DNA from: Argyresthia goedartella | Taxonomy: Eukaryota; Arthropoda; Insecta; Lepidoptera; Argyresthiidae | Reading direction: 5' to 3' | Length of the DNA stretch: 64,000 nt | Assembly: GCA_949825045.1 (NCBI GenBank) | Contig: OX463829.1 | Span: 2,852,001 to 2,916,000 of the forward strand | Part shown: positions 21,422 through 31,601 of the stretch, piece by piece | How positions within the stretch are numbered: the first letter of the stretch is position 1 | How the letters are laid out: the number at the start of each line of letters is the position of its first letter | Program-made: the position numbers and the translations under genes | Notes under the pieces: generated by a model | Seen by the model: the letters and a program-made list of their open reading frames with translations, nothing else | Told to the model about the DNA's origin: nothing | The model's database searches: none

Positions 21422-23241
21422 ATGGCACCTTCGCCCTTGACGGTACTGCGATATGGTGTCCGTGAGGAGATGAGATGGCTCGCCCATACTCACAAGTATG
21501 TGGAGCGACCCGACATGGACGATGTCCTGCTCAAGCGTGTGGAGGACGCGATGACACGCGTCGGGAAGGTGTGTCGGCTGGCTGCCGAGGCTGAAGCCCT
21601 CGGGCTTACGGATGAGGCCTCGATGGCTGCAGTGAGGCAGCTCTGCGCGGATGCTGACCAAGCGATGGAGTGCTTGGGCGACATCGAGCGTCGCGCCGAA
21701 AAAATTAAGCGGTCGCGTCGGGATGACCGCGGGGAGGGTAGCGTAGACCCCCCCCCCCCCCTAAGGGTGTGGTTGGACGGCTTCCACACCTGGAGATTCC
21801 GGCCTTCGGTGGGGCAATTGATGAGTGGCCGGCATTCATCAATTTGTTCGATAGCCTGGTCCACGGTCGGGACGACCTGGACAGCGCCTACAAGTTGGCC
21901 CAGCTATTGATGGCACTGCGGGGTGAACCGAAGGAGTTGGTCGGTCACCTAACGGTTACGCCGGGCAATTATGAGATTGCCCGGGCCATATTGTTTGACC
22001 GCTACCAACACAAAAGGCGGTTGGTTGATGCGCAGCTGGGGAAGCTGTTCAGCATCCCAAGAGTAACCCGGGATGTTGACATCCGGGTACAGGTGCTCAA
22101 CCCTGTGCTGGTGGCCACTAAGGCCCTTCAGAACCTTGGTCTGCCGGTAGACCAATGGTCATATATTGTGTTATATATGGTTTTGTCACGGTTGCCTGCA
22201 GCTGTTCAAAGTCGGTTTGAACAGCTGCATGGGGGCAGTAGCTCGGAACTGCCCACGCTCGTCCAATTAACGGAGTTTTTGGAGGGTGAATGCAGGCGAT
22301 GCGACACCATGGATTCGGAGGCCAGTGTGCAGCGCCAACCCGCGCGGATGCGGGAGGGGCCGCGCCCCCCACCCCCACGGGGGGGTGGTCGGTCAAAACA
22401 ATTTGGCGTTTTGAGTGCCGCGCCGTCGGGTGACGGCTGTGTGCACTGCGACAGTGCCGGTCATGAGGTGACCAGTTGCGCCAACTTTAAGGCGCTCGGT
22501 GTGGCTGCCCGCAGGAAGGTGGTCTTCCGCCACCGATTGTGTTTCGGTTGTTTGGGGCCGCACCCGCTGAGCGAGTGCTCACGGGCGTCCCCCTGTGAGG
22601 GCTGCGGTGGCAGGCACCACGTCGTGTTGTGCCTGAACCGGTCAGGCCCATCGGACGGTCACCAGGGCCGGACTCCGGTTGGTTGGTCACAGGGCCCAAC
22701 CAGGGCCGGACCCAGTCCCCCTCCGGGCAACGGGAGTCACCAACGGGGTGACTGGGGTACCCACGGACGGGACCCCCCCCGAGGGGAAGGGGGCAGCGCG
22801 GGGGGTAACAGGCGGGACAGCCGGGGTTCGGTCGCCGCTGTCCAGGGTCAGCGAGGACTTCGGGCCGCTGGCTCACCGCGTGTTACGGGCGGGTGTCAGA
22901 TGGCACCTATGAGTGGCGCGAAGGCTGGGAGCCCACCACCTTCTGCGCCACCCTGCCCGTCGCTCTGGGAGGCGAACAGGGAGGCGAACAGTCGGATGTC
23001 GCCCCCATTCCTAGAGCGCCCCAGGTTGGATCCGCTCTCCCCCCTACATCCACGGTGGCCACCGGGCACACCGTTCACAGTCCGGTATGGTCGGGTACCG
23101 GGACAGCGAGGGGCCTATTATGCGGGTTGGGACCCCCTAATGTACATGCGGTCTGATATGCCACCGGTGGTATATCAGCAGCCAAGTTACCAGGCCGACG
23201 GAGGTCTGAGCGGGTTCGGATCCCGCGGGGGTTCCCGCTAG
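21422..23241 (+). pseudogene. BEL-2 gag, frameshifted at a C run
   Basis: The N-terminal part (21422 to about 21747: MAPSPLTVLRYGVREEMRWL) is the helical region. After the 14-C run at 21748-21761 the frame must change by one to read the capsid region (LEIPAFGGAIDEWPAFINL, ALRGEPKELVGHLTV, RYQHKRRLVDAQLGKLF). Zinc-knuckle motifs follow (CVHCDSAGHEVTSC, CFGCLGPHPLSEC, CEGCGGRHHVVLC), then a Pro/Gly-rich tail ending GSRGGSR. The TAG at 23239-23241 is in frame with pol. The organisation is the same as BEL-1 gag, apart from the C-run slip. Confidence 0.9.
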
Positions 23242-23935
23242 GGACACGCCGCCCACTTACAAGGTGCCGCCACTCCACAGACGGTCATGCTCCCCACCGC
23301 CTCGGTGATAGCGTGGAGTTCGGACGGCAAATCTTGTGTAGCACGAGCACTATTGGACTCGGGGGCCCAGGGGTGCTTAGTCTCGTGCAACCTTGTAAGA
23401 CGGTTGGGCATTACGGTAAGGGAGTATCCACATTCCATTCGGGGAATTGGGAACACGGAAGTCGGTTCCGTTAAGGGAGTATGTCGGATTACTCTCTCGT
23501 CACGGGTGGATTCATCGGTGAATCTGACGGTCACGGCATTAGTCATGCCTAATGTGATGGGCTCACACCCTCACGTACGGTTGTCGCCCTCGGTGCGACA
23601 GTTGGTCGCTGGGTTGTCACTGGCTGACCCGGAGTTCTTTATTCCGGGCCCAGTAGACATTTTATTGGGTGTCGATGCCTTGGGATACCTGTTAGTGCCA
23701 GGTGTCCACGTGTTGCAGGCGACTGGTCTGGTTTCGGTCAACACCAGACTGGGCCATGCGGTAATGGGTCCGGTCATGCCGGCTGCCCCACGCCTAGCGA
23801 CTCGTAGTCCCTTATTCGGTTCTGTACTCTCGGAGGTGATACAGAAGTTTTGGGAGGTGGAGGAACCACCTACGGTCCGCCGGTTGGATCCGGTTGAAGA
23901 AGAGTGTGAACAGTTTTATCGGAACAATACTGGTC
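23242..23935 (+). pseudogene. BEL-2 pol, protease and start of RT linker
   Basis: Open in the gag frame after the UAG. The retropepsin domain is complete here: RALLDSGAQGCLVSCNLV (catalytic DSG), then VDILLGVDALGYLL (the flap/ILG-type second half). The linker KFWEVEEPPTVRR ... EEECEQFY normally leads into BEL reverse transcriptase. It breaks off near 23930, where sequence from the end of the RNase H region follows in another frame. The open frame continuing to 24204 is out-of-frame sequence and not protein. Confidence 0.85.
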
Positions 23936-25528
23936 GCCTTCGGTCAGGTCGATTGTGTCCACGCTCCGGAGTTGGTTGGACATCCCTTGTGGTGGGGTCC
24001 AAAATGGTTGACTCAAGCCGAATCGGATTGGCCAATGAGTCCACGCGTTACTACGGCGAACGGCGCCTTGACAGTCGGTGTCTGTATGACGCAACCAGAG
24101 CCGGAAGAGGAGTTCAGCCTGCTGGAACGGTACAGCTCGCTCGACAAGCTGGTCAATGTGACCGCCTGGATCTGCCGATTTGCGCGGAATTGTCGGAATT
24201 CTGAGGAGCAACGAGTGCGGACACCGGTCCTGACACCACGGGAACGGAACCATGCGTTGTTCGCATTGGTACGGAACGTGCAGACGGTGCACTTTAAGTC
24301 CGAATTGGACAGTCTGAGACGCGGACGCGTCCAACTGAAGGGAGCTGTGGCTCGGCTCAACCCGTTTATTGACCCTCAAGGATTGCTGAGGGTAGGAGGT
24401 CGGCTGCGGAATGCCAACCTGCCTTATGCGGTTCGCCACCCGTTGTTACTCCCTCGGAAAGGGAAGTTGGTCGAACTGTTGATACAGGATCGACACATTC
24501 GGAATGGGCATGTCGGATGCCACGCCTTGATGGCGTTTCTCCAGCGCGAGTTCTGGATTCTATCGGGAAGACGCTTAGTGCGTAGCGTCGTATTTCGGTG
24601 CCTGCCTTGTTATCAGGCCAAGGCGGCTACGATGCAGCCCCAGATGGGCGATTTGCCCTCGGATAGGGTTAACGAAATCCGGCCCTTTGCGGGTGTCGGA
24701 ACGGATTTCGCGGGACCATTCATGGTCAAGTCTTCACAGCTACGGAACGCCAGATTAGTGAAGGCATACCTGTGCGTCTTCGTGTGCTTGGCCACGAAGG
24801 CAGTCCACTTGGAGGTGGTCAGTGACCTCACTACGGAGGCATTTATCGCATGTCTGGATCGGTTCGTCTCACGAAGGGGCCTCCCGACATTAATCCGTTC
24901 GGACAACGGCACAAATTTTGCGGCTTGCTCCCGACGAGGGATTGAATGGGTTTTCAGTCCGCCGGGATGTCCTCATTGGGGAGGAATTTTTGAGGCTGCG
25001 GTTAAATCGGCTAAGTCGCACCTGACGAGGATCATCGGTGAGACCTCTCTACGCTTTGAAAGGCTTGCGACGCTGTTCTGTAAAATTGAAATGACACTGA
25101 ACTCGCGTCCGTTGTGCCCGCTCAGTTCGGATCCAAATGATTTGGAAGCGTTGACGCCGGGTCACTTCCTGATAGGTCAGCCCCTTAACGCCCTGCCAGA
25201 ATACCCATTCGGTGATGTTAAGTTAAGTCGGTTAACTAGGTGGCAGATGTTGCAGCAGATGGCTCAAGATTTTTGGAAACGGTGGTCCCTTGAGTACTTG
25301 CACATCTTGCAGCAGCGCCTTAAGTGGACTGACCGGACGAGCCCCCCTCAAGTCGGTGATTTGGTGCTGATTAAGGATGCGAACCTGCCATCATTGAGAT
25401 GGAGACGAGGACGGATCGTCAATTTGTACACGGGTCGGGATGGCACGCCTCGATCAGCAGAAGTCAGGGTGGGGGACTCGGTCCTCAAGAGAGCGGTCGC
25501 AACACTTTCTCGCCTTCCTATTGATTAG
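23936..25528 (+). pseudogene. BEL-2 pol, integrase and C-terminal DUF5641-type region
   Basis: This begins at the end of the RNase H region (HAPELVGHPLWWGPKWL, matching BEL-1) and runs to the TAG at 25526-25528. The integrase zinc finger is present (HIRNGHVGCHAL ... CLPCYQAK; H-H-C-C). The core has TDFAGPF (first Asp), IRSDNGTNF (second Asp) and GGIFEAAVKSAK (Glu), so the full DDE set is visible. About 25 residues between the second Asp and the Glu are missing relative to BEL-1 (near 24921), which should disable catalysis. The C-terminus FWKRWSLEYLHILQQRLKW ... LSRLPID aligns closely with BEL-1. Confidence 0.9.
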
Positions 25529-25559
25529 GGACAGGTTCGGGCCTGTCCGGGCGGGTGAC
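25529..25559 (+). promoter_or_regulatory. BEL-2 stem-loop and purine-rich tract
   Basis: GGACAGG (25529-25535) and CCTGTCC (25542-25548) with a 6-nt loop, then GGGCGGGTGAC abutting the 3' LTR. The layout matches BEL-1. Confidence 0.7.
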
Positions 25560-26147
25560 TGTTTAATATTTATGCGTCGGAAACGCACCGGTTTTTTGTT
25601 GCGCGAATCGATCGCGAGTAATCGAGACATCACTAGCGAAAACGGCAACTAGCAGATGTCACTCGTATCGGAAACGAGATGTAAAATTGGAGGTTAATCT
25701 TTCTCTTGGTCTGTCTCATCGGTGAGAATAACATGGCGGCTCGGGCCCCGTGATGGTATTTCGGTGTACCAATTATCATACAGGCATCGGGCCTGGTCAG
25801 AGTGTAAATCTACCTCATAGCGTCGGGCTATTGATTGAAATAAGTAGATTCGCGTCAGCGGCCTAGTGATCCCGGTTGATTGGACATCGTCGCATCGGTA
25901 GCGGCGACTCCACGGTCACGGCAGGCAGCACGCCGGCGACGGCGTCGGCAGCAACGATAAGTTTCGATTCGCCCCATATCCTATCCCAAACTGTGCCCCT
26001 TTCCGTAGTCCCGTATCGAATCGAGCTTTCGATTTCCTGCCTACGGAGACAAGGTCAGTAACCAATTTCATCATTCTTTTCTCTCACGTGGCAAAGGCAC
26101 TCCCCCTCAGGATTCCCCGCCGTTCGGTAGGCGTGGGAAATTAATCA
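25560..26147 (+). repeat. BEL-2 3' LTR
   Basis: 588 bp; a near copy of 20160-20735 plus a 12-bp insertion. GGTGC follows. Confidence 0.95.
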
Positions 26148-26703
26148 GGTGCCATACATCATTTTTTTTTTTTTTATTTGCTCGATATCGATAACGGGAA
26201 CAGGTAGACGCTGGAATTATTCACAGAATATTAAGTTATATATTCACTTTAAAAATAGATAAATAAATTAAATCAAAACAAATATTTAAGGGGGCTCCCA
26301 TTCAACAATTTTTTTTAACGTTTTAATATATAATTATGCGAAACCCTTCGTGCGTGAGTCCGACTCGCACTTGACCGTTTTTTTTGTTCTATACGGACAT
26401 CCCTAGTTACGTCATTTATTTAAGAGCTTATCTTTAAACAATACGGAATATAATGATATTTCCTGAATAAGGCAACTGGGTATTAGGGCGGGATGGTTTC
26501 TAGTTATATTCTCTTCGAGTGCGAGTGCGAGGTGCCTCGCATCATTCTGCTATTTCTTCATTTGGGTAAGTTCGTTTAATCGTCTATTAAACTCGCACCT
26601 CGCTCTCTCGAGATTAGTACTCCATCTATAATAAATCATTAATTTATATGTGTAGTCTTGGAGAGTCTATTAAGGAAATATTAGTGAAATTACGTAAGAT
26701 ATA
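26148..26703 (+). repeat. Tandem-duplication unit, copy 1, second segment
   Basis: Resumes the repeat after BEL-2 and matches about 29994-30560 with few differences. It contains the GAGTCCGACTCGCACTTGAC end of the interspersed repeat (about 26338-26382) and the small ATTAGTACTCCATCTATAATAAA repeat. ATA immediately precedes the Harbinger-like terminus. Confidence 0.85.
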
Positions 26704-27178
26704 GGTTGCGATTTGGAAGGTGACACAAACTAAAATTAACAGCCAACTAGACAACTAAACGTCATCATGACGTCATCTTAGTTGCTTAGTAGCTTTAATC
26801 GGTATTCGGAAGGCGCCAAAATTAATCGATATTTGTTTTTAAAAGTTAATTTTAACTTGTCTAGTTTAGTGTGTGCTAATTTGTATGGATTTCGTATTCG
26901 GAAGGCATTTTAGATGGCCGATTTTAGTTCCTTTTTGACAGATAGCAGTTAAAATTAACGGTAATGGTTTTGGTGGCAATTAAAATTAGCTTGAGGCCAT
27001 TTTGGTCAGATTTCGTATGAAAACTATTATTTCGTGTGTATTTCAATTGAATTTAATTTAATTTAAGCAATTTAATCAATCAATCAATCGAACGTAACTT
27101 TAAGCGGGAAATTCATTTTTCTTGTCATGACTTCTATTTTGGCGGTTTTCACGCGTCGTGAATTCTTGATCCTAAAAT

Positions 27179-27253
27179 ATGTATAACGAAATAAAATGGA
27201 TATCGAATGCATGGCGGCTTCTTAGCCCTAGACGAAGAGTCTATTTAACGGCG
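27179..27253 (+). pseudogene. Possible first exon (copy A) with splice donor
   Basis: ATG (27179) opens 25 codons (MYNEIKWISNAWRLLSPRRR...) ending at a consensus donor GCG|GTAAGT (27254). Copy B at 34769-34843 keeps the same donor (GTAAGTA). Whether it belongs to the downstream exon is not certain, because the phases do not obviously match. Intervening exons with the catalytic domain are missing. Confidence 0.3.
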
Positions 27254-27601
27254 GTAAGTTAGAACAGATTGTTATTCACATACTTATCAATTTCCTTCAA
27301 TCAATTAAATCAGCGCACATTTACGCACTGCCGGGTACAGGCCTTCCTTTACCACGAGATCTATACCTACTCAGGTCCCGTGCCTTTCATTTTTCTACCT
27401 CTTCTTCAGTTATGATAGGTAAACTAAATTGATTATACTTGCATATTGCAGCCCAAACTATGCCAGGCTCATAACTATGATGGCAAGATATATAGACATA
27501 AGAATGGAAGCTGCAAAATTCCACCGATTATAATGTTTTCCAAAACATTCGAAATACATACCTATATTATGTAGACCTACTACGTATTATTTTTATTTTA
27601 G

Positions 27602-27715
27602 ATTCAGAAGACGAAGAGGAGACCCCTGCTGGCGCGGCCAGCGATATGGAAGTTGAAGACGCGTTTGACTTCCTGCAGGAAGGCCGTCAGCAGCGGGCTA
27701 ACCTTGTTCATAGTT
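27602..27715 (+). pseudogene. Harbinger-like nuclease C-terminal exon (copy A)
   Basis: After a pyrimidine-rich acceptor (TTTTATTTTAG, ending 27601), the phase-1 frame reads (D)SEDEEETPAGAASDMEVEDA then FDFLQEGRQQRANLVHS and a TAA. An acidic stretch followed by 'G...R..LV' and a near-immediate stop is how HARBI1-type nucleases commonly end. Copy B carries a net 17-bp deletion here that destroys the frame. The function is inferred from this short tail and the transposon ends only. Confidence 0.45.
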
Positions 27716-27843
27716 AATTCACATAAAAAAATAAACACAATCTTATATTTTTAAATATTTTATTAACAAACTGATTTATTTATTGTGGTTCCATGTGCCT
27801 CTGCTCAGTCTGATGGCTCGAGCACACGGCAACAGCGGTTGTG

Positions 27844-27956
27844 TCAGCCCTGATAGCGGCCGTCTATTCAGCTGTTGACTCTGCAAAGTTTCGCGCATGA
27901 AGCGGGAGTTTTCATTTAAAGCCTGCACCAACAGGAGTACAGGTGAATTCGCTGCT
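27844..27956 (-). pseudogene. C-terminal exon of a convergent DNA-binding-type protein (copy A)
   Basis: On the minus strand an acceptor TTTACTTTGCAG is followed by an exon encoding LLLVQALNENSRFMRETL. Copy B (35429-35522) reads LLLVQALNENSRLMRETL and ends RESTAE and a stop. 'LxALNENxRxxRE' tails close the Myb/MADF-like partner proteins of Harbinger elements. Copy A has lost one base near 27880 and therefore reads past the ancestral stop. Most of the gene is absent. Confidence 0.4.
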
Positions 27957-28533
27957 CTGCAAAGTAAACAAAAGACTACATAAGTATTTGTATTATGAAG
28001 TATAACAGAGCCATAAAGAATTTGTAAGCAAATAACTTATTGCTTTCATTATTTACATCTTGAAAAGCAACAGCCTAAATTAAATATACAACAAGGTACC
28101 ATTCAACTAATTAATATGAAAATGACTAACAAAAGACATGCAATCCATACTCTTGAGCGAGACGGCATTAAGACGTCAGACAGTAGAAAATCCAACCGAC
28201 ATGGAATTATTAGAGTAGCATAGGACTTTTCTTGGCGGACAAGTTTATCAACACAATTTATTGATTAGCTATTATTTATGATTATGACCACTAGAATGAC
28301 TTGCTTTGCTGTAATGACCACGGCATGGCCACTAGGTCCATGCTTATACAATACAATTTAAAAAGAATACATTACACAATACAAACAAATTCATGAATGA
28401 CATAACTTTCATAATAAGCTATGTTCTCCGGCTAATTCTAGGCGCGTTAATCTATTTGTATCACTTATGTGTCTCATTCTCGGTAGTAGCTGTGTCATAG
28501 GCCCTAAAAGGGCAGCTTGATTTCTTCTAACAG

Positions 28534-28857
28534 TTGGGTTGGCCACTATTAAGGGTTGTCACCTCTATCGAACCGGCAGAGCCAGCATGGTGGAGTATGA
28601 CTCAATCTTACTTGTATCTAAGTAAAGCCCCATGCCCCTCGGTGGGGACATTAATAGGCTACATATTATTATGTGTATCATTCTCACACTCTAGTACCTA
28701 CCTGGTCAGTAGAAACTTATCTAAACAAATATTAGACATACCTATTGCCTCCTTCAAATCTCTGCCGCAGCCCAATAAATTGAGCTGTGTGGCAAGGGCC
28801 GACCCCTGCTCCTGCTCCATTATCGTGGGGTTCGCTCTATTCCCTGCAAAAGTTTAG
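28534..28857 (+). repeat. SINE-like repeat tail inside the Harbinger copy (not a gene)
   Basis: GAGCCAGCATGGTGGAGTAT and GCCCC(T)CGGTGGGGACATTAATAGGCTA are pieces of a lepidopteran dispersed repeat also visible at 48.44 and 48.85 kb. The 107-codon open frame here is chance; the copy at 36100-36429 has indels changing the frame. Confidence 0.6.
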
Positions 28858-29723
28858 CAAAGTGAAAACATATGCCTTCCTCACTATTTGTAATTTGATT
28901 GCGCGGGAAAATTGCCGGCGGATTCTGTCATTTATACCTAGTGGTAGGTCTTCTCATCCCGAATAAGAGCAAAATAGATAGGTGGGTACCATGTCAGACA
29001 TGCATATCAGTGTCCCATAGTGGGGACAACGCAGTCACAAAACACATCACAATCTGTTTACCAAACAAACAAGTTATTGCAATGCACATACCCGAACAAT
29101 CTCGTTGTTTGAATGGAGCCGCTTTAAAAGCAGCGGTTAGCAGCGCCTGTTGCCTTTTCGACATTTGTTTCCTGCTGTTCATCTTCTCCAATAATAACAC
29201 GAAATACAGCACAAAAAGAAAGGAAAAAATTAAAATCACATTGAAAAGAATAATGACTGAAGTAAGTGTGGCAGACGACAATGACAAGACAGTTCGCGCC
29301 GCCCGCGGCATGCGACACAAACGTTCTGAAACTGATTGAACATAATTTTAGTTTATTCAAAATGGGTCTATCCGTGGATTATTATTGAAATTATATTAAA
29401 AATATAATTTTAATCACTACAAAATGCACGTGTAATAATAAATTAATAATAATTTGAAAATATATTTGAACAGTTTCTTTATTTGACTATGACGAAATAT
29501 ATCGATTGTATCGAAACATAATCGAGAAATAAAAAGATACATTGTGGTTCAGAAATGTCCCTAGGGGCGGTAATTCGTTTAGTTGGAAAAAAAAAATGAG
29601 AACTATTCTTAGTTTGCGTTTAGAGAGCGTGACTTCCAAATACCGATTAACGTAATTCAAACTAATATTAGTTCTCAAAATAGTTTAGAGCGGCTAGTTG
29701 ACCGTGCCTTCCAAATCGCAACC

Positions 29724-30560
29724 AGTGTTGATGTGTGTATGTAGTAGGCATAACCGACTCGACTGTTACACGTCTCTTGAGAAAATAATCGTTGTTAGGG
29801 TTCCGTACCCGTAGGGTGCCAACGGGACCCTATTACTAAGCCTCCGTTGTCCGTCCGTCCGTCCCTCTGTCAACAGGCTGTATGTCATGAACCGTGATAG
29901 TTAGACAGTTGCAATTTTCACAAATGATGTATTCCTGTTGCCACTAAAAAACAAAATAAAATAAATATTTAAGGGAAAAAAAATTGATGTATGGGTGCCA
30001 TACATCAATTTTTTTTTCTCTTATTTGCTCGATATCGATAACGGGAACAGGTAGACGCTGGAATTATTCACAGAATATTAAGTTATATATTCACTTTAAA
30101 AATAGATAAATAAATTAAAACAAAACAAATATTTAAGGGGGCTCCCATTCAACAATTTTTTTTAACGTTTTAATATATAATTATGCGAAACCCTTCGTGC
30201 GTGAGTCCGACTCGCACTTGACCGTTTTTTTTTGTTCTATACGGACATCCCTAGTTACGTCATTTATTTAAGAGCTTATCTTTAAACAATACGGAATATA
30301 ATGATATTTCCTGAATAAGGCAACTGGGTATTAGGGCGGGATGGTTTCTAGTTATATTCTCTTCGAGTGCGAGTGCGAGGTGCCTCGCATCATTCTGCTA
30401 TTTCTTCATTTGGGTAAGTTCGTTTAATCATCTATTAAACTCGCACCTCGCTCTCTCGAGATTAGTACTCCATCTATAATAAATCATTAATTTATATGTG
30501 TAGTCTTGGAGAGTCTATTAAGGAAATATTAGTGAAATTACGTATAATTGTAAGATATAA
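29724..30560 (+). repeat. Tandem-duplication unit, copy 2, repeat segment
   Basis: Uninterrupted version of 19885-20159 plus 26148-26703, showing the pre-insertion sequence (GTATGGGTGCCATACATC) of the BEL-2 target. It begins directly at the last base of Harbinger copy A. Confidence 0.9.
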
Positions 30561-31125
30561 GGTTGCGATTTGGAAGGTGACACAAACTAAAATTAACAGC
30601 CAACTAGACAACTAAACGTCATCATGACGTCATCTTAGTTGCTTAGCTTTAATCGGTATTCGGAAGGCGCCAAAATTAATCGATATTTACAAGTTAATTT
30701 TAACTTGTCTAGTTTAGTGTGTGCCAATTTGTATGGATTTCGTATTCGGAAGGCATTTTAGATGGCCGATTTTAGTTCCTTTTTGACAGATAGCAGTTAA
30801 AATGAACGGTAATGGTTTTGGTGGCAATTAAAATTAGCTTGAGGCCATTTTGGTCAGATTTCGTATGAAAACTATTATTTCGTGTGTATTTCAATTTAAT
30901 TTAATTTAATTTAAGCAAATAGACAATACGTCAAATAGACATATTTTTCACAAAAATACTTTATTTTAATATTATTTCCTTTAGACCCATTTATTTATCA
31001 ACAAAATCCCTTGTTAACTTCTCTTGAGAAGTTATTATAATAGGTCTGAAAATTGAAATAGGTAATTTTGTGTTTTCTTTACGTTTTAAGACCTGGAGAA
31101 TCATTTGCAATCATTTTTAGAGTGA

Positions 31126-31163
<38 letters not shown>

Positions 31164-31601
31164 TACGTATGTACGTGATCAAAATTATGGAATTCGTTTT
31201 CTCAATAACTACTGGACCGAATCGCTTTGATGACCATATCAATCGATACGCCACGTCATGACTTAGATCTGAAAGGAGTCTAGAAAAAATCGGTCCAGCG
31301 GTTCGTTTTTTATTTGTAAAAAACTGACTTTTTTGAACACGCAACGTTAATTTTGTATGTAATTCCAAGTATTGAGGGGTAGATGTGGGTTTTTGAGGGT
31401 GCTGGTTTCGAATCTTTCATCAGATAATTCTCAAATGATTTTCTAGGTATCGAAACATTAAAAAAAAGAATTCTTCTCAAGAGAAGTTGCTTGTACGGTA
31501 CTTGCTGCCGAACCGATTATTTTTATTAATCTTACCCTTATCCGAGAGCTAAACAACAAAATTATAGTGCAAATAGCTCAAGTAAGTAAATACCCACCCA
31601 T

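Larger units (their letters stand above)
20160..26147 (+). mobile_element. BEL-2: second BEL/Pao LTR retrotransposon, deleted and frame-broken
   Basis: A 5988-bp element flanked by GGTGC (20155-20159 and 26148-26152). LTRs are 576 and 588 bp, with about ten substitutions and one 12-bp indel between them, so it is older than BEL-1. Order: LTR, primer site, gag (frameshifted at a C run), UAG, protease, start of RT linker, large deletion of RT and RNase H, integrase with a small internal deletion, stem-loop, LTR. The LTR sequences are unrelated to BEL-1 but the proteins are similar. Confidence 0.95.
26704..29723. mobile_element. Harbinger-like DNA transposon, copy A (internally deleted)
   Basis: Terminal inverted repeats GGTTGCGATTTGGAAGG (26704-26720) and the exact complement ending at 29723. 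The length is 3020 bp. Two convergent spliced-looking gene ends meet near 27.7-27.85 kb: a plus-strand acidic C-terminus resembling Harbinger nucleases, and a minus-strand C-terminus like the partner DNA-binding protein. Because of the tandem duplication the true outer flanks are the left of copy A and the right of copy B; both read ATA, a 3-bp duplication as expected for PIF/Harbinger. The class assignment is inferred; no DDE block survives. Confidence 0.55.

Noticed and set aside
22487..22876. Antisense ORFs in BEL-2 gag and pol
   Set aside because: Shadows of the GC-rich gag/pol reading frames, low complexity.
28899..29339. 146-codon ORF in Harbinger copy A
   Set aside because: The corresponding region of copy B (36480-36900) has indels that break it, and no domain is visible.
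31129..31160. (GT)n run as a regulatory element
   Set aside because: A simple microsatellite in the LINE 5' UTR; nothing supports a function.
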